64,000 nucleotides of DNA from contig NZ_BCYT01000003.1 in NCBI RefSeq assembly GCF_001598335.1, positions 186,001 to 250,000 of the forward strand, in the 5' to 3' direction. Shown here piece by piece: positions 1 through 8,231 of this stretch; the first letter of the stretch is position 1, and each line of letters begins with the position of its first letter. The translations under genes and the position numbers were made by a program. Origin of the DNA: Sphingobium abikonense NBRC 16140 (GTDB taxonomy: Bacteria; Pseudomonadota; Alphaproteobacteria; Sphingomonadales; Sphingomonadaceae). The notes below the pieces were generated by a model. It ran no database searches. It had not been told where the DNA came from and saw only the letters and a program-made list of their open reading frames with translations.

Positions 1-473
1 CGCCCAAGACGCGTCGGCGTCCGCGCGCCCGCAAGAAAGCGGAGGCTGACACTGCTGAGGCAGCGACCGAGGCTCCGTCCGACACTGCTCCGGCCGCGAC
101 CGAAGAGCCTGCGCCAGCAGCCGAAGCGGACGCCGCACCGGCCAAGCCCAAGCGCACGCGTCGCAAGAAGGCGGTGGCGAGCGAGGGCGAGGCGGCTGAA
201 GCAGATGCGCCAGCAGTTGAGGCGGACGCCGCGCCCGCCAAGCCCAAGCGTACGCGTCGCAAGAAGGTGGTGGCTGCCGAAGCGGAAGCGGCGGATCCTG
301 CCGCCGAAGCCGCACCGGAAGCCCCGGCTGAAGCTGCGCCTGTCGCGCCGTCCGAACCGACCGGTTCGCCGGACCCGGTTCCAGCCGAAGCCGGCGCCGC
401 CGACGACGCAGGCGGCGAGGATGCCGATGGCACGCCCCGGCGCGGCTGGTGGCAGCGCACCTTCGGTCAGTAA
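1..473 (+). CDS. rne: Ribonuclease E/G, C-terminal tail (partial)
   Basis: The window opens inside this gene. Reading begins at base 3 and stops at TAA 471-473, so 156 residues are visible. They are Ala/Pro/Glu-rich and probably disordered, with basic clusters (KPKRTRRKK appears twice) and an aromatic basic end (RRGWWQRTFGQ). This is what the C-terminal scaffold of alphaproteobacterial RNase E looks like; that enzyme starts mRNA decay and processes rRNA and tRNA precursors. The catalytic half lies upstream of the window. The basic clusters are probably RNA-binding. The identification rests on the tail composition and end motif, so it is good but not proven. A strong terminator follows at 496-542. 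Confidence 0.72.
   Translation, partial: PKTRRRPRARKKAEADTAEAATEAPSDTAPAATEEPAPAAEADAAPAKPKRTRRKKAVASEGEAAEADAPAVEADAAPAKPKRTRRKKVVAAEAEAADPAAEAAPEAPAEAAPVAPSEPTGSPDPVPAEAGAADDAGGEDADGTPRRGWWQRTFGQ
126..266 (+). repeat. Two 45-bp direct repeats in the rne tail
   Basis: Units at 126-170 and 222-266 are nearly identical and lie 96 bp apart. Each encodes ADAAPAKPKRTRRKK. They look like a segmental duplication of the basic RNA-binding patch in the disordered RNase E tail. The few differences between them are synonymous. Confidence 0.8.
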
Positions 474-495
474 GCACGCGAAGGGTTGAATGATG

Positions 496-542
496 AAGCG
501 CCGCTGCCCGTCCGGTCCTTACCGGTGCGCAGCGGCGCTTTT
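496..542 (+). terminator. Rho-independent terminator of rne
   Basis: A perfect 12-bp stem pairs 496-507 with 529-540 and runs into a T tract at 539-542. The loop contains a smaller nested CCGGT/ACCGG stem. It sits 23 bases after the rne stop. It also lies inside an ORF that could otherwise start at 490, which argues that the next gene starts further downstream. Confidence 0.85.
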
Positions 543-597
543 CCTTGCGTCCCGCTTCACGGCGCGTTCAGGACGCCCATGGCAAGGGCTGGCATCC

Positions 598-1947
598 ATG
601 GCCCGTTTGCTCCAGTTCCTGGCCCTTGCGCTGACGTCGCTTGCGCTGATGTCGCGCCCGGCGCTCGCGCAGCAGATTTTGCGCGACGCTGAAACCGAAG
701 CCTTCATGGCCGACATGTCCGCGCCGCTGGTCAAGGCGGCGGGCATGACGCCCAAGAACGTCCAGGTCCTCGTCATCAACGACCCGGAAATCAACGCCTT
801 CGTCGCGGGCGGCCAATATGTCTGGGTGCATAGCGGCCTGATCGCCCAGGCGGACAATGTGAATCAGTTGCAGGGCGTGGTCGCGCACGAACTGGGCCAT
901 ATCGAGGGCGGCCACATCATCCGCTCGGGCGAGGGGATCAAAGACGCGACCAGCGTCACCCTGCTCAGCCTCGTGCTCGGCGCGGCGGCGATCGCAGCGG
1001 GCGGCGCGGAAGCGGGCATGGGCATCATGGGCCTTGGCCAGCAGGCGGCGATGAGCAAGTTTCTCGCTTTCTCCCGCGCGCAGGAAAGCTCCGCCGACCT
1101 TGCCGGCGCGCGGTATCTCCACACCGCCGGGATCAGCGGCCGGGGGAGTCTGGAATTCTTCAAGAAGCTGCAGAACCAGGAATATCGCCTCGCCATTCCG
1201 CAGGACAATAGCTACGGGCGCACCCACCCGCTGTCGGGCGAACGCATCAGCGTCCTGCGGGAGGTCTATGAGGTCGACCCCGCCTGGGACAGGCCGGTCG
1301 ACCCGCAGCTGGAGGCGCGGTTCGAACGGATCAAGGCAAAACTGATCGGTTTCGTGTCTGAACCGCAGCAGACGCTCATCAAATATCCCGAAAGCGACCA
1401 GTCGCTGCCGGCCCATTATGCCCGCGCCTATGCCTGGCACAAAAGCGCCTATCCGCAAAAGGCGCTGGCGGAGGCCGATGCGCTGCTCGCAGCGGAGCCG
1501 CATGACCCCTATTTTCTGGAACTCAAGGGCCAGATCCTGCTGGAAAGCGGCCGGCCGGCCGACGCCATCGCGCCGCTGCGCGAAGCGGTGAAGATCACCA
1601 ATCAGCCGCTGATTTCCGTGCTCCTGTCCCACGCCCTCATCGCGACCGAAGACCCGGCCAATTTCGCGGAGGCCGAACAAGTGCTGCGGGTCGCCGTGCA
1701 GCGTGACCGCGAAAATCCCTTCGCCTGGTATCAGCTGGGCGTCGTTTACGAGCGGCGCGGCGACACGCCGCGCGCCGCGCTCGCCACGGCGGAACGCTAT
1801 GCGATGATGGGCGATCATAATCTGGCGCTGCGTAGCGCCGACGTCGCGGTGCAGGGTTTGCAACCCGGCACGGTTGACTATCTGCGCGCGCAGGATATCG
1901 CCATGACGTCGCGTGCCGCGGTCGAGCAGCAGCGGAAGAAAAGATAG
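598..1947 (+). CDS. M48 family periplasmic metalloprotease with TPR repeats (BepA/YfgC-like)
   Basis: 449 residues. The first 24 form a signal peptide ending in RPALAQ. The zinc motif HELGH is at residues 97-101, followed by a membrane-associated Ala/Gly-rich loop and a third-ligand motif (ESSADLAG). The C-terminal third (about 295-440) is Ala-rich helical repeats of TPR type. This is the architecture of BepA-like proteases, which act in the periplasm on outer-membrane protein assembly. ATG 598 is preferred over 490 because the rne terminator occupies the upstream extension, the signal peptide begins at 598, and AAGGG lies 9 nt upstream. The stop is 2 nt before the next gene, suggesting an operon. 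Confidence 0.88.
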   Translation: MARLLQFLALALTSLALMSRPALAQQILRDAETEAFMADMSAPLVKAAGMTPKNVQVLVINDPEINAFVAGGQYVWVHSGLIAQADNVNQLQGVVAHELGHIEGGHIIRSGEGIKDATSVTLLSLVLGAAAIAAGGAEAGMGIMGLGQQAAMSKFLAFSRAQESSADLAGARYLHTAGISGRGSLEFFKKLQNQEYRLAIPQDNSYGRTHPLSGERISVLREVYEVDPAWDRPVDPQLEARFERIKAKLIGFVSEPQQTLIKYPESDQSLPAHYARAYAWHKSAYPQKALAEADALLAAEPHDPYFLELKGQILLESGRPADAIAPLREAVKITNQPLISVLLSHALIATEDPANFAEAEQVLRVAVQRDRENPFAWYQLGVVYERRGDTPRAALATAERYAMMGDHNLALRSADVAVQGLQPGTVDYLRAQDIAMTSRAAVEQQRKKR

Positions 1948-1949
1948 CA

Positions 1950-2717
1950 ATGACAGATCAGACCCGGCCGAGCTTTCGCGCCGCCCTTGCCAACAGGACC
2001 ATCCAGATGACCCTTGGCGCCTTCGCCTTCATCGCGGCCGCCGCCGGCGCCGCGCTCGCCGTCCAGGCTACCGCCAGCGTCGGCGCCACGGACAAAGCTG
2101 CGATCGAACAGATCGTCCATGACTATATCCTGGAGCATCCCGAAATCATCCCGCAGGCGATCGAGAAGCTGCAATCCAAGCGTCTTTCCAGCGTCATCGA
2201 CACCAATCGCAGCGCGCTCGAAACCCCCTATGCCGGCGCATGGGAGGGGGCAGCGGACGCCGACGTGACCGTGGTGGAATTTTTCGACTATGCCTGCGGC
2301 TATTGCCGCGCCTCGCTGCCCGACCTTGGCAAGCTGGTGGGGTCCGACAAGAAGGTGAAGATCGTCTATCGCGAACTGCCGATCCTGTCGGAAGAAAGCG
2401 GCGATGCGGCCAAGGTATCGCTGCTGGCGGCCGAGCGCGGCCAGTATATGCCCTATCACAAGGCGCTCTATGCCGCCGGGCGCGTGACGCGCGACACCAT
2501 CCTGGGGGCCGCGGCCAAGGCCGGCATCAGCAAGGCGGATGCGCAAGCGGCAATGGCGTCGAGCAAATATGATTCGGAAATCCAGTCGAACATCGCGCTC
2601 GCCCAGAAATTGCAGGCGACCGGCACGCCTACCTTCGTCATCGGCGATCAGGTGCTAAGCGGTGCGGTCGGCTTTGACGCGCTCAAGGAGGGCGTGGCGA
2701 GCGCGCGCGGAAAGTAG
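1950..2717 (+). CDS. DsbA family thiol:disulfide oxidoreductase
   Basis: 255 residues. An N-terminal membrane anchor or signal (about 20-45) is followed by a short helical region and a DsbA-like thioredoxin fold. The redox motif is C116-G-Y-C119 in DYACGYCRAS, and the cis-Pro loop is visible as TGTPTFVIG near residue 225. It resembles the Com1/ScsC-like branch that forms or isomerises disulfides in periplasmic proteins. It starts 2 nt after the protease stop, so the two are probably cotranscribed and both serve envelope protein quality control. A terminator follows at 2824-2849. Confidence 0.88.
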   Translation: MTDQTRPSFRAALANRTIQMTLGAFAFIAAAAGAALAVQATASVGATDKAAIEQIVHDYILEHPEIIPQAIEKLQSKRLSSVIDTNRSALETPYAGAWEGAADADVTVVEFFDYACGYCRASLPDLGKLVGSDKKVKIVYRELPILSEESGDAAKVSLLAAERGQYMPYHKALYAAGRVTRDTILGAAAKAGISKADAQAAMASSKYDSEIQSNIALAQKLQATGTPTFVIGDQVLSGAVGFDALKEGVASARGK

Positions 2718-2778
2718 CGGCATCCTGTTTCTGCGAACGCAGGAACATGAAATGAAGAGATGCGGTGCCGCCCCGCCA

Positions 2779-2807
2779 TTGACTTCCCCATCCCTTTTCC
2801 CTATCGG
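2779..2807 (+). promoter_or_regulatory. Possible sigma70 promoter for rpmH
   Basis: TTGACT at 2779-2784 and TATCGG at 2802-2807 are separated by 17 bp. The -35 element is good and the -10 element is poor. If used, the terminator-like hairpin at 2824-2849 would lie in the rpmH leader. Inference only. Confidence 0.3.
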
Positions 2808-2823
2808 ACGCCCCCTGACTGGC

Positions 2824-2849
2824 GGCCGCTGCGTAAGCGGCCCTTTTTT
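2824..2849 (+). terminator. Terminator between dsbA-like gene and rpmH
   Basis: A 7-bp stem (2824-2830 with 2836-2842) and 5-nt loop are followed by C and six Ts. It is a convincing intrinsic terminator for the preceding operon. Because only 39 bp separate it from rpmH, it could instead act as an attenuator in the rpmH leader. Confidence 0.8.
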
Positions 2850-2888
2850 GTCACACCCGATTCTCTTGTTGTTTTTGAGGAATGAACG

Positions 2889-3023
2889 ATGAAGCGCACC
2901 TTTCAGCCGAGCAATCTGGTTCGGAAGCGCCGTCACGGTTTCCGCGCCCGCATGGCGACCCCCGGCGGCCGCAATGTGATGCGCGCCCGTCGCGCCCGCG
3001 GCCGCAAGAATCTCTGCGCCTGA
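2889..3023 (+). CDS. rpmH: 50S ribosomal protein L34
   Basis: 44 residues, beginning [18 protein letters not shown] and rich in Arg/Lys, which is unmistakable for L34, a small basic protein of the large ribosomal subunit. Its length is typical. GAGG at 2877-2880 sits 8 nt before the ATG. It is the first gene of the classic rpmH-rnpA-yidD-yidC cluster. A longer overlapping ORF in another frame starts at 2882 and covers it, so simple ORF ranking would miss it. Confidence 0.98.
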   Translation: MKRTFQPSNLVRKRRHGFRARMATPGGRNVMRARRARGRKNLCA

Positions 3024-3058
3024 CATCATCGCCGGATCAGCCCGCCGCGCCGGCCATC

Positions 3059-3454
3059 ATGGTCCGGCGCGCGGATTTTCTGGCGGCGAATCGCGGGCGA
3101 CGCGCGCCGATGCCGGGCTTTGTCCTGCTGGTGCGCGAACGCGGCGACGGTGATCCGGCGATGCGCTATGGCATCACGGTCACGAAAAAGATTGGCGGCG
3201 CTGTCATCCGCAACCGGATGAAGCGCCGTTTTCGCGTTCTGGCGCGCGAATTGCTGCCTACCCTTGGCATAGCCGGCGCCGATCATGTGTTGATCGGCCG
3301 GGAAGGGGGGATTGAGCGGGACTTTGCCCTGTTGCGCGGCGAACTAGAAAAGGCGCTGGGCAAGATCATGACGCGGCCGGTCGACGCGCCGCGCGACCCG
3401 TCCCGCTGCAAGGGAAAATCTTCCGGAACCAGAGCCCCGGCTAAGTCCCGATGA
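3059..3454 (+). CDS. rnpA: Ribonuclease P protein component
   Basis: 131 residues from ATG 3059. RnpA binds the P RNA and helps it cleave 5' leaders from pre-tRNA. The family signature is present (ITVTKKIGGAVIRNRMKRRF, near residues 39-58) with the RNR core intact, as is the usual alphaproteobacterial start RRADFLAANRG. The open frame runs upstream through rpmH, so the start is uncertain: a non-ATG start near 3020 would overlap the rpmH stop, but homology begins at 3059. Its last 4 bases overlap yidD (ATGA). Confidence 0.95.
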   Translation: MVRRADFLAANRGRRAPMPGFVLLVRERGDGDPAMRYGITVTKKIGGAVIRNRMKRRFRVLARELLPTLGIAGADHVLIGREGGIERDFALLRGELEKALGKIMTRPVDAPRDPSRCKGKSSGTRAPAKSR

Positions 3455-3663
3455 TCGCGCGCCTGCTCATCCTGATCGCGCGTTTCTGGCAACTTGGCCC
3501 GTCGCGCATCCTGCCGCCCACCTGCCGCTATGCGCCCTCCTGTTCGGAATATGCGATTCAGGCGGTGCGCAAATATGGCGCGATCAAGGGTAGCTGGCTG
3601 GGGTTCAAGCGGCTAATGCGATGCCACCCATGGGGCGGGTCGGGCCACGACCCGATCCCCTGA
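3451..3663 (+). CDS. yidD: Membrane protein insertion efficiency factor YidD
   Basis: 70 residues: a hydrophobic amphipathic N-terminus followed by the conserved cysteine motif CRYAPSCSEYA and ending in CHPWGGSGHDP. YidD is a small inner-membrane-associated protein that assists YidC/Sec-dependent insertion. It overlaps rnpA by 4 nt and precedes yidC by 34 nt, the standard gene order. Confidence 0.96.
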   Translation: MIARLLILIARFWQLGPSRILPPTCRYAPSCSEYAIQAVRKYGAIKGSWLGFKRLMRCHPWGGSGHDPIP

Positions 3664-3697
3664 AACGACAGATCACAAGACGGCGGAGCGCAAAAGC

Positions 3698-5404
3698 GTG
3701 GACGACAAGAAGAATATCATCCTGGCGGTGCTGCTGACCGCGGCGATTCTGTTCGGCTGGCCTTATCTTTCCAACTATTTCTTCCCCACGGCCAATCCGC
3801 CCGCAACGAAGATCGAGGGCGGGAAGCAGGTCCCCGTCGCCCGGCCCGATGCTGACCCCGCCGCCGACAGCCCCGCCGCGATCCGCGACCGTGCGCTTGT
3901 GCTCAAGGAAAGCCCGCGCATTCCCATTCGCACGCCCAAGCTGACTGGCTCGATCAACCTCAAGGGCGCGCGCATCGACGACATCGTGCTGCCGACCTAC
4001 AAGGAAACGATCGCCAAGGATTCGCCGGACGTCCGTCTCTACAGCCCTTCGGGCACGCAGGACGCCTATTTTGCCGGTTTCGGCTGGCAGGGCGAAGGGC
4101 TGCGCGCGCCTGATCGCAACACGCTGTGGACCGCGCAGGGCAGCGCGCTAACGCCCACTAGCCCGGTAACGCTCAGCTGGAACAATGGCGCTGGGCAGCT
4201 CTTCGAAATCCGCCTGTCGGTCGACGACAATTATATGATCACCGCCGCGCAGAAGGTGTCGAACACCGGCGCCGGCACGGTCGGCGTCAAGCCCTATGCC
4301 TATATCAGCCGCACCGGCATTCCCAAGGACCCCGATACCTGGACCATCCATGTCGGACCGATGGGCGTGTTCAACGGCGCGGCCAATTATGACGTGAATT
4401 ACAAGGATCTGGACAAGGGGCCGTCGGTCCAGAGCTTCCAGTCCAAGGGCGGGTGGATCGGCTTTACCGACAAATATTGGCTGTCTGCTCTCGTGCCGGC
4501 TGCCGACGCCGACTTTGCCGGCCAGTTCCGCAAGGGCGCGGGCACGCAATATCAGGCCGATGTCGCGCTTGGCTCCACTATGGTCGCGCCCGGCAAGGCG
4601 GTGACGCAGACGCAGCGCCTGTTCGTCGGCGCCAAGGAAGTGAAGACGCTCGAAGCCTATCAGGACGCCGGCGTGCCGCTGTTCGACCGGGCGATCGACT
4701 GGGGCTGGTTCTACTGGTTCGAAAAGCCGATCTTCGCCCTGCTGCACTGGCTGTTCGAACATATCGGCAATTTCGGCGTCGCCATCATCTGCCTGACGTT
4801 CGTCGTGCGCGCGATCATGTTCCCGATCGCCCAGCGCCAGTTTTCCAGCATGGCGGCGATGCGTGCGCTCCAGCCCAAGATGAAGGCGCTGCAGGAAAAG
4901 CATAAGGACGACAAGCAGCAGCTGCAGCTCAAGATGATGGAACTGTACAAGCAGGAGAAGGTCAATCCGCTCGCCGGCTGCCTGCCCATCTTCATCCAGA
5001 TTCCGATCTTCTTCGCGCTCTACAAGGTGCTGATGCTGACGATCGAAATGCGCCACCAGCCCTTCGTCCTATGGATCAAGGACCTGTCCGCGCCCGATCC
5101 GCTGCATATCCTCAATCTCTTCGGCCTGCTCGACTTCACGCCGCCCGCGTTCCTGGGCATCGGCGTGCTGGCGCTGCTGCTGGGCATCAGCATGTATTTC
5201 CAGTTCAAGCTCAATCCGACGCAGATGGACCCGATGCAGCAGCAGATCATGGGCATCATGCCGTGGATGATGATGTTCATCATGGCGCCCTTCGCGGCGG
5301 GCCTTCTGGTCTACTGGATCACCAACAACTGCCTGTCGATGGCGCAGCAGTGGTGGCTCTATCGCAAGCATCCGGTGCCAGCGGCAGCGGTGCCGGCGAA
5401 GTAA
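3698..5404 (+). CDS. yidC: Membrane protein insertase YidC
   Basis: 568 residues with a GTG start. One N-terminal membrane segment (about 7-27) is followed by the large periplasmic beta domain (about 60-340) and then the conserved five-helix insertase core. The core carries the groove arginine in VVRAIMFPIAQRQF and a basic cytoplasmic loop after it. YidC inserts inner-membrane proteins alone or with SecYEG. Length and layout match alphaproteobacterial YidC. GGAG lies about 9 nt upstream of the GTG. It follows yidD directly. Confidence 0.97.
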   Translation: MDDKKNIILAVLLTAAILFGWPYLSNYFFPTANPPATKIEGGKQVPVARPDADPAADSPAAIRDRALVLKESPRIPIRTPKLTGSINLKGARIDDIVLPTYKETIAKDSPDVRLYSPSGTQDAYFAGFGWQGEGLRAPDRNTLWTAQGSALTPTSPVTLSWNNGAGQLFEIRLSVDDNYMITAAQKVSNTGAGTVGVKPYAYISRTGIPKDPDTWTIHVGPMGVFNGAANYDVNYKDLDKGPSVQSFQSKGGWIGFTDKYWLSALVPAADADFAGQFRKGAGTQYQADVALGSTMVAPGKAVTQTQRLFVGAKEVKTLEAYQDAGVPLFDRAIDWGWFYWFEKPIFALLHWLFEHIGNFGVAIICLTFVVRAIMFPIAQRQFSSMAAMRALQPKMKALQEKHKDDKQQLQLKMMELYKQEKVNPLAGCLPIFIQIPIFFALYKVLMLTIEMRHQPFVLWIKDLSAPDPLHILNLFGLLDFTPPAFLGIGVLALLLGISMYFQFKLNPTQMDPMQQQIMGIMPWMMMFIMAPFAAGLLVYWITNNCLSMAQQWWLYRKHPVPAAAVPAK

Positions 5405-5420
5405 ATATACCTCTCAAGTC

Positions 5421-5534
5421 CCGTTCGTGCTGAGTGGGGACTGAGCGAAGTCGAAGGTCCGTATCGGAGCATTGCGACCTTCGGCCCTTCGATACGCCGC
5501 TTCGACAAGCTCAGCGGCTACTCAGGGCGAACGG
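5421..5534. repeat. REP-like intergenic palindromic element, copy 1
   Basis: The element fills the yidC-engB gap and is bounded by CCGTTCG (5421-5427) and its complement CGAACGG (5528-5534). Internal arms include GAAGTCGAAGG and CTTCGACAAGCTCAG. The same arms occur in the second copy at 9443-9520. Its right end merges with the Shine-Dalgarno sequence of engB. Similar TTCGACAAGCTCAG elements are common between genes in sphingomonads (recalled, not searched). Confidence 0.75.
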
Positions 5535-5537
5535 AGA

Positions 5538-6191
5538 ATGAGTGTGACCGAGCAAGACAACACTGCCCTGATCGAAGACGCGCGCAGGCTCTTTGCCGGG
5601 CCGATCGCCTTCCTTAAATCCGCGCCGGACCTCAAATTCCTGCCCGACATGGCGGTGAACGAGGTCGCTTTCGCGGGCCGTTCGAACGTGGGCAAATCCT
5701 CGCTGCTGAACGCGCTCACCAACCGCAATGGGCTGGCGCGCACGTCCAACACGCCAGGTCGCACGCAGGAACTCAATTTCTTCGACGTGGGCGATCCGCT
5801 GCGTTTCCGCCTCGTCGACATGCCGGGCTATGGCTATGCCAAGGCGCCCAAGGACATGGTCAAGAAATGGCGTTTCCTGGTGAACGACTATCTGCGTGGG
5901 CGGGCAGCACTCAAGCGCACGCTGGTGCTGATCGATAGCCGCCACGGCATCAAGGATGTCGACACCGACATGCTCGACATGCTTGATGGCGCGGCGGTCA
6001 GCTATCGCATCGTCCTGACCAAGGCGGACAAGATCAAGGCGAGCGCGCTCGCCGCTGTGACGCAGCAGACCGCCGACGCCATCCGCAAGCGTCCGGCCGC
6101 CCATCCCGACATCATCGCCACGTCGAGTGAAAAGGGCATGGGGCTGCCCGAACTGCGCGCCGCCGTGCTGGAAAGCGTGACGCAGGGCTGA
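5538..6191 (+). CDS. engB: Ribosome biogenesis GTPase EngB/YsxC
   Basis: 217 residues. The G1 motif [10 protein letters not shown]3 region DMPGYGYA and G4 motif TKAD are in the order typical of the EngB/YihA family of essential GTPases that assist 50S subunit assembly. The frame is open upstream through a REP-like repeat, so the start must be near 5538. GGAG (5533-5536) lies only 1 nt from ATG 5538 but 7 nt from an in-frame GTG at 5544, so the real start may be 5544. It follows yidC as in many proteobacteria. Confidence 0.95.
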   Translation: MSVTEQDNTALIEDARRLFAGPIAFLKSAPDLKFLPDMAVNEVAFAGRSNVGKSSLLNALTNRNGLARTSNTPGRTQELNFFDVGDPLRFRLVDMPGYGYAKAPKDMVKKWRFLVNDYLRGRAALKRTLVLIDSRHGIKDVDTDMLDMLDGAAVSYRIVLTKADKIKASALAAVTQQTADAIRKRPAAHPDIIATSSEKGMGLPELRAAVLESVTQG

Positions 6192-6300
6192 CCCTTGACG
6201 AAGTGCCTGCACATCGCGAAGTAACCCGCTTTCGACAAGACGGCCGCAACCCGCTACAGCGGCCGCACACGGCCCCGCGCCGCCTATTGGAGACATGACC

Positions 6301-7428
6301 ATGCGCGCCGAAGCGCAGCAATATATCGACCGTATCGATGCCGCGCTCGCCCTGCTGCGCCAGTCGCTCGACTGGGACCGCGCGCTGCGCCGGCTGGATG
6401 AACTCAACGCCCGCGTCGAGGACCCGACCCTGTGGGATAATGCCAAGCAGGCGCAGGAGGTGATGCGCGAACGCACCCGGCTCGACAGCGCGATCGGCGC
6501 CACCCGCGCGATCGAGGGCGAAAAGACCGACACCGCCGAACTCATCGAGATGGCCGAGGCCGAGGGCGATGAGGGGATGGTGGACGAAGCGGTTGCGGCG
6601 CTCAAGGCGCTGGCCGATCGGGCCGATGAAGACAAGATCAAGGCGCTGCTGGCGGGTGAGGCCGATAGCTACGACACCTATCTGGAAATCCACGCCGGCG
6701 CTGGCGGGACCGAAAGCCAGGACTGGGCCGAAATGCTCAGCCGCATGTATCGGCGCTGGGCCGAACGGCGCGGCTACAAGGTGGAACTGGTCGATTATCA
6801 GGCTGGCGATCAGGCCGGCATCAAGTCTGCGACCTTCCTGTTCAAGGGCGAAAATGCCTATGGCTATGCCAAGACCGAAAGCGGCGTCCACCGCTTGGTC
6901 CGCATCAGCCCCTATGACAGCAGCGCGCGCCGGCACACCAGCTTCTCGTCGGTCTGGGTCTATCCCGTGATCGACGACGACATCGATATCGAGGTCAAGG
7001 AAAGCGACCTCAAGATCGACACCTATCGCGCTTCGGGTGCGGGCGGGCAGCACGTCAACACCACCGATTCCGCCGTCCGCATCACCCACATTCCCTCAGG
7101 CATCATCGTCGCGTCGCAGAATGACCGCTCGCAGCACAAGAACCGCGCCACCGCGATGAACATGCTCAAGGCTCGCCTCTATGAAGCCGAACTGCGCCGG
7201 CGGGAGGAAGCGGCGTCGAGCGACTATCAGGCCAAGACCGAAATCGGCTGGGGCCACCAGATCCGATCCTATGTGCTGCAACCCTATCAGCTGGTGAAGG
7301 ACCTGCGCACCGGCGTCACCTCGACATCGCCCGACGATGTGCTGGACGGCGCGCTTGATCCCTTCATGGCGGCCGCGCTCAGCCAGAAGGTGACGGGCGA
7401 AAAGGTCGATGTGGAGGATGTCGACTGA
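6301..7428 (+). CDS. prfB: Peptide chain release factor 2
   Basis: 375 residues. It carries the catalytic GGQ motif (GAGGQHVNTTDSAVR) and the RF2-type stop-codon recognition region (RISPYDSSARRHTSF), where the tripeptide reads SPY rather than the SPF of E. coli. RF2 releases peptides at UGA and UAA. The reading frame is continuous from the start, so the programmed +1 frameshift used by many bacteria is absent. ATG 6301 is chosen over 6295 because GGAG at 6289-6292 is 8 nt from it. It overlaps the next gene by one base. Confidence 0.95.
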   Translation: MRAEAQQYIDRIDAALALLRQSLDWDRALRRLDELNARVEDPTLWDNAKQAQEVMRERTRLDSAIGATRAIEGEKTDTAELIEMAEAEGDEGMVDEAVAALKALADRADEDKIKALLAGEADSYDTYLEIHAGAGGTESQDWAEMLSRMYRRWAERRGYKVELVDYQAGDQAGIKSATFLFKGENAYGYAKTESGVHRLVRISPYDSSARRHTSFSSVWVYPVIDDDIDIEVKESDLKIDTYRASGAGGQHVNTTDSAVRITHIPSGIIVASQNDRSQHKNRATAMNMLKARLYEAELRRREEAASSDYQAKTEIGWGHQIRSYVLQPYQLVKDLRTGVTSTSPDDVLDGALDPFMAAALSQKVTGEKVDVEDVD

Positions 7429-8153
7429 TGATCCGGGCGGCACTGGCGGGCGCGCTCGTCCTCCTGTCCGCCTGCGACCAGTTGAGCGGTGGCAATGCCT
7501 CCCAGCGCCCTGTCGCCGCCCGCGATTTTCCGCGCGCCGATCGGCCGGTAGCACCGATCGTGTCGACCCGCTGGTCCAGCGAGGAAGCGCGCGATCGCGT
7601 CAACGAGGCGGAGGATATCATGGATCGGGCCGGCATCCGCCCTGGCATGACCGTCGCCGACATCGGCGCTGGCGAAGGCTATTATACGGTGCGCCTGGCC
7701 CAGCGGGTCGGCCCGACCGGCAGGGTCCTGGCCGAGGACATATTGCCCGAAGTGATAGAGGCGTTGTCGCGGCGCATCACGCGGGAGGAATGGGACAATG
7801 TCAGCGTCAAGCTGGGCGCGCCCGAAGACCCGCGCCTGCCCGAAAACAGTTTCGACCGCATTCTGATGGTCCATATGTATCATGAGATCGCCGAGCCTTA
7901 CGCCTTCCTGTGGCATCTCAGCCCTGCGCTGAAGCCCGACGGCGAACTGATCGTCGTCGATGCGGATCGGCCGACCGATCAGCACGGCACGCCGCCGCGC
8001 CTGCTGGCCTGTGAACTTGCGACCATGGGTTTCCGTATGGAAGAACTGATCCCCAAACCAACGGCCGGGGGCTATTTCGCGCGCTTTCGCCGCATCGTCG
8101 CCCGACCGGACCCAGCCGCCATCGTCCCCTGCACGATCAACCAGCCATCCTAA
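7428..8153 (+). CDS. SAM-dependent methyltransferase, predicted lipoprotein
   Basis: 241 residues. The N-terminus is a lipoprotein signal (GALVLLSACDQ), which would place the protein in the periplasm or membrane. A class I methyltransferase fold follows: motif I is VADIGAGEGYYTVRLAQ and an acidic VVDADRP strand comes later. The substrate is unknown. A lipoprotein signal on a SAM-dependent enzyme is odd because SAM is cytoplasmic. Homologous periplasmic methyltransferase-like proteins exist in proteobacteria. The start overlaps the prfB stop (TGATG), so translation is coupled. Confidence 0.78.
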   Translation: MIRAALAGALVLLSACDQLSGGNASQRPVAARDFPRADRPVAPIVSTRWSSEEARDRVNEAEDIMDRAGIRPGMTVADIGAGEGYYTVRLAQRVGPTGRVLAEDILPEVIEALSRRITREEWDNVSVKLGAPEDPRLPENSFDRILMVHMYHEIAEPYAFLWHLSPALKPDGELIVVDADRPTDQHGTPPRLLACELATMGFRMEELIPKPTAGGYFARFRRIVARPDPAAIVPCTINQPS

Positions 8154-8231
8154 AGGTTAACGCAAGGGTCAGGCTGAAAAGATGGTCCCATGTGCCTGCC
8201 GATGCGTTACAGTGCGCTCGGGAGGTCATGC

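Noticed and set aside
490-597. N-terminal extension of the M48 protease frame
   Set aside because: It contains the rne terminator and lies before the signal peptide.
568-1950. Long minus-strand ORF of 460 codons opposite the M48 protease
   Set aside because: Shadow of a GC-rich gene; the plus strand has a catalytic motif and signal peptide.
2882-3058. Upstream extension of the rnpA frame
   Set aside because: It is the out-of-frame shadow of rpmH and has no RnpA homology.
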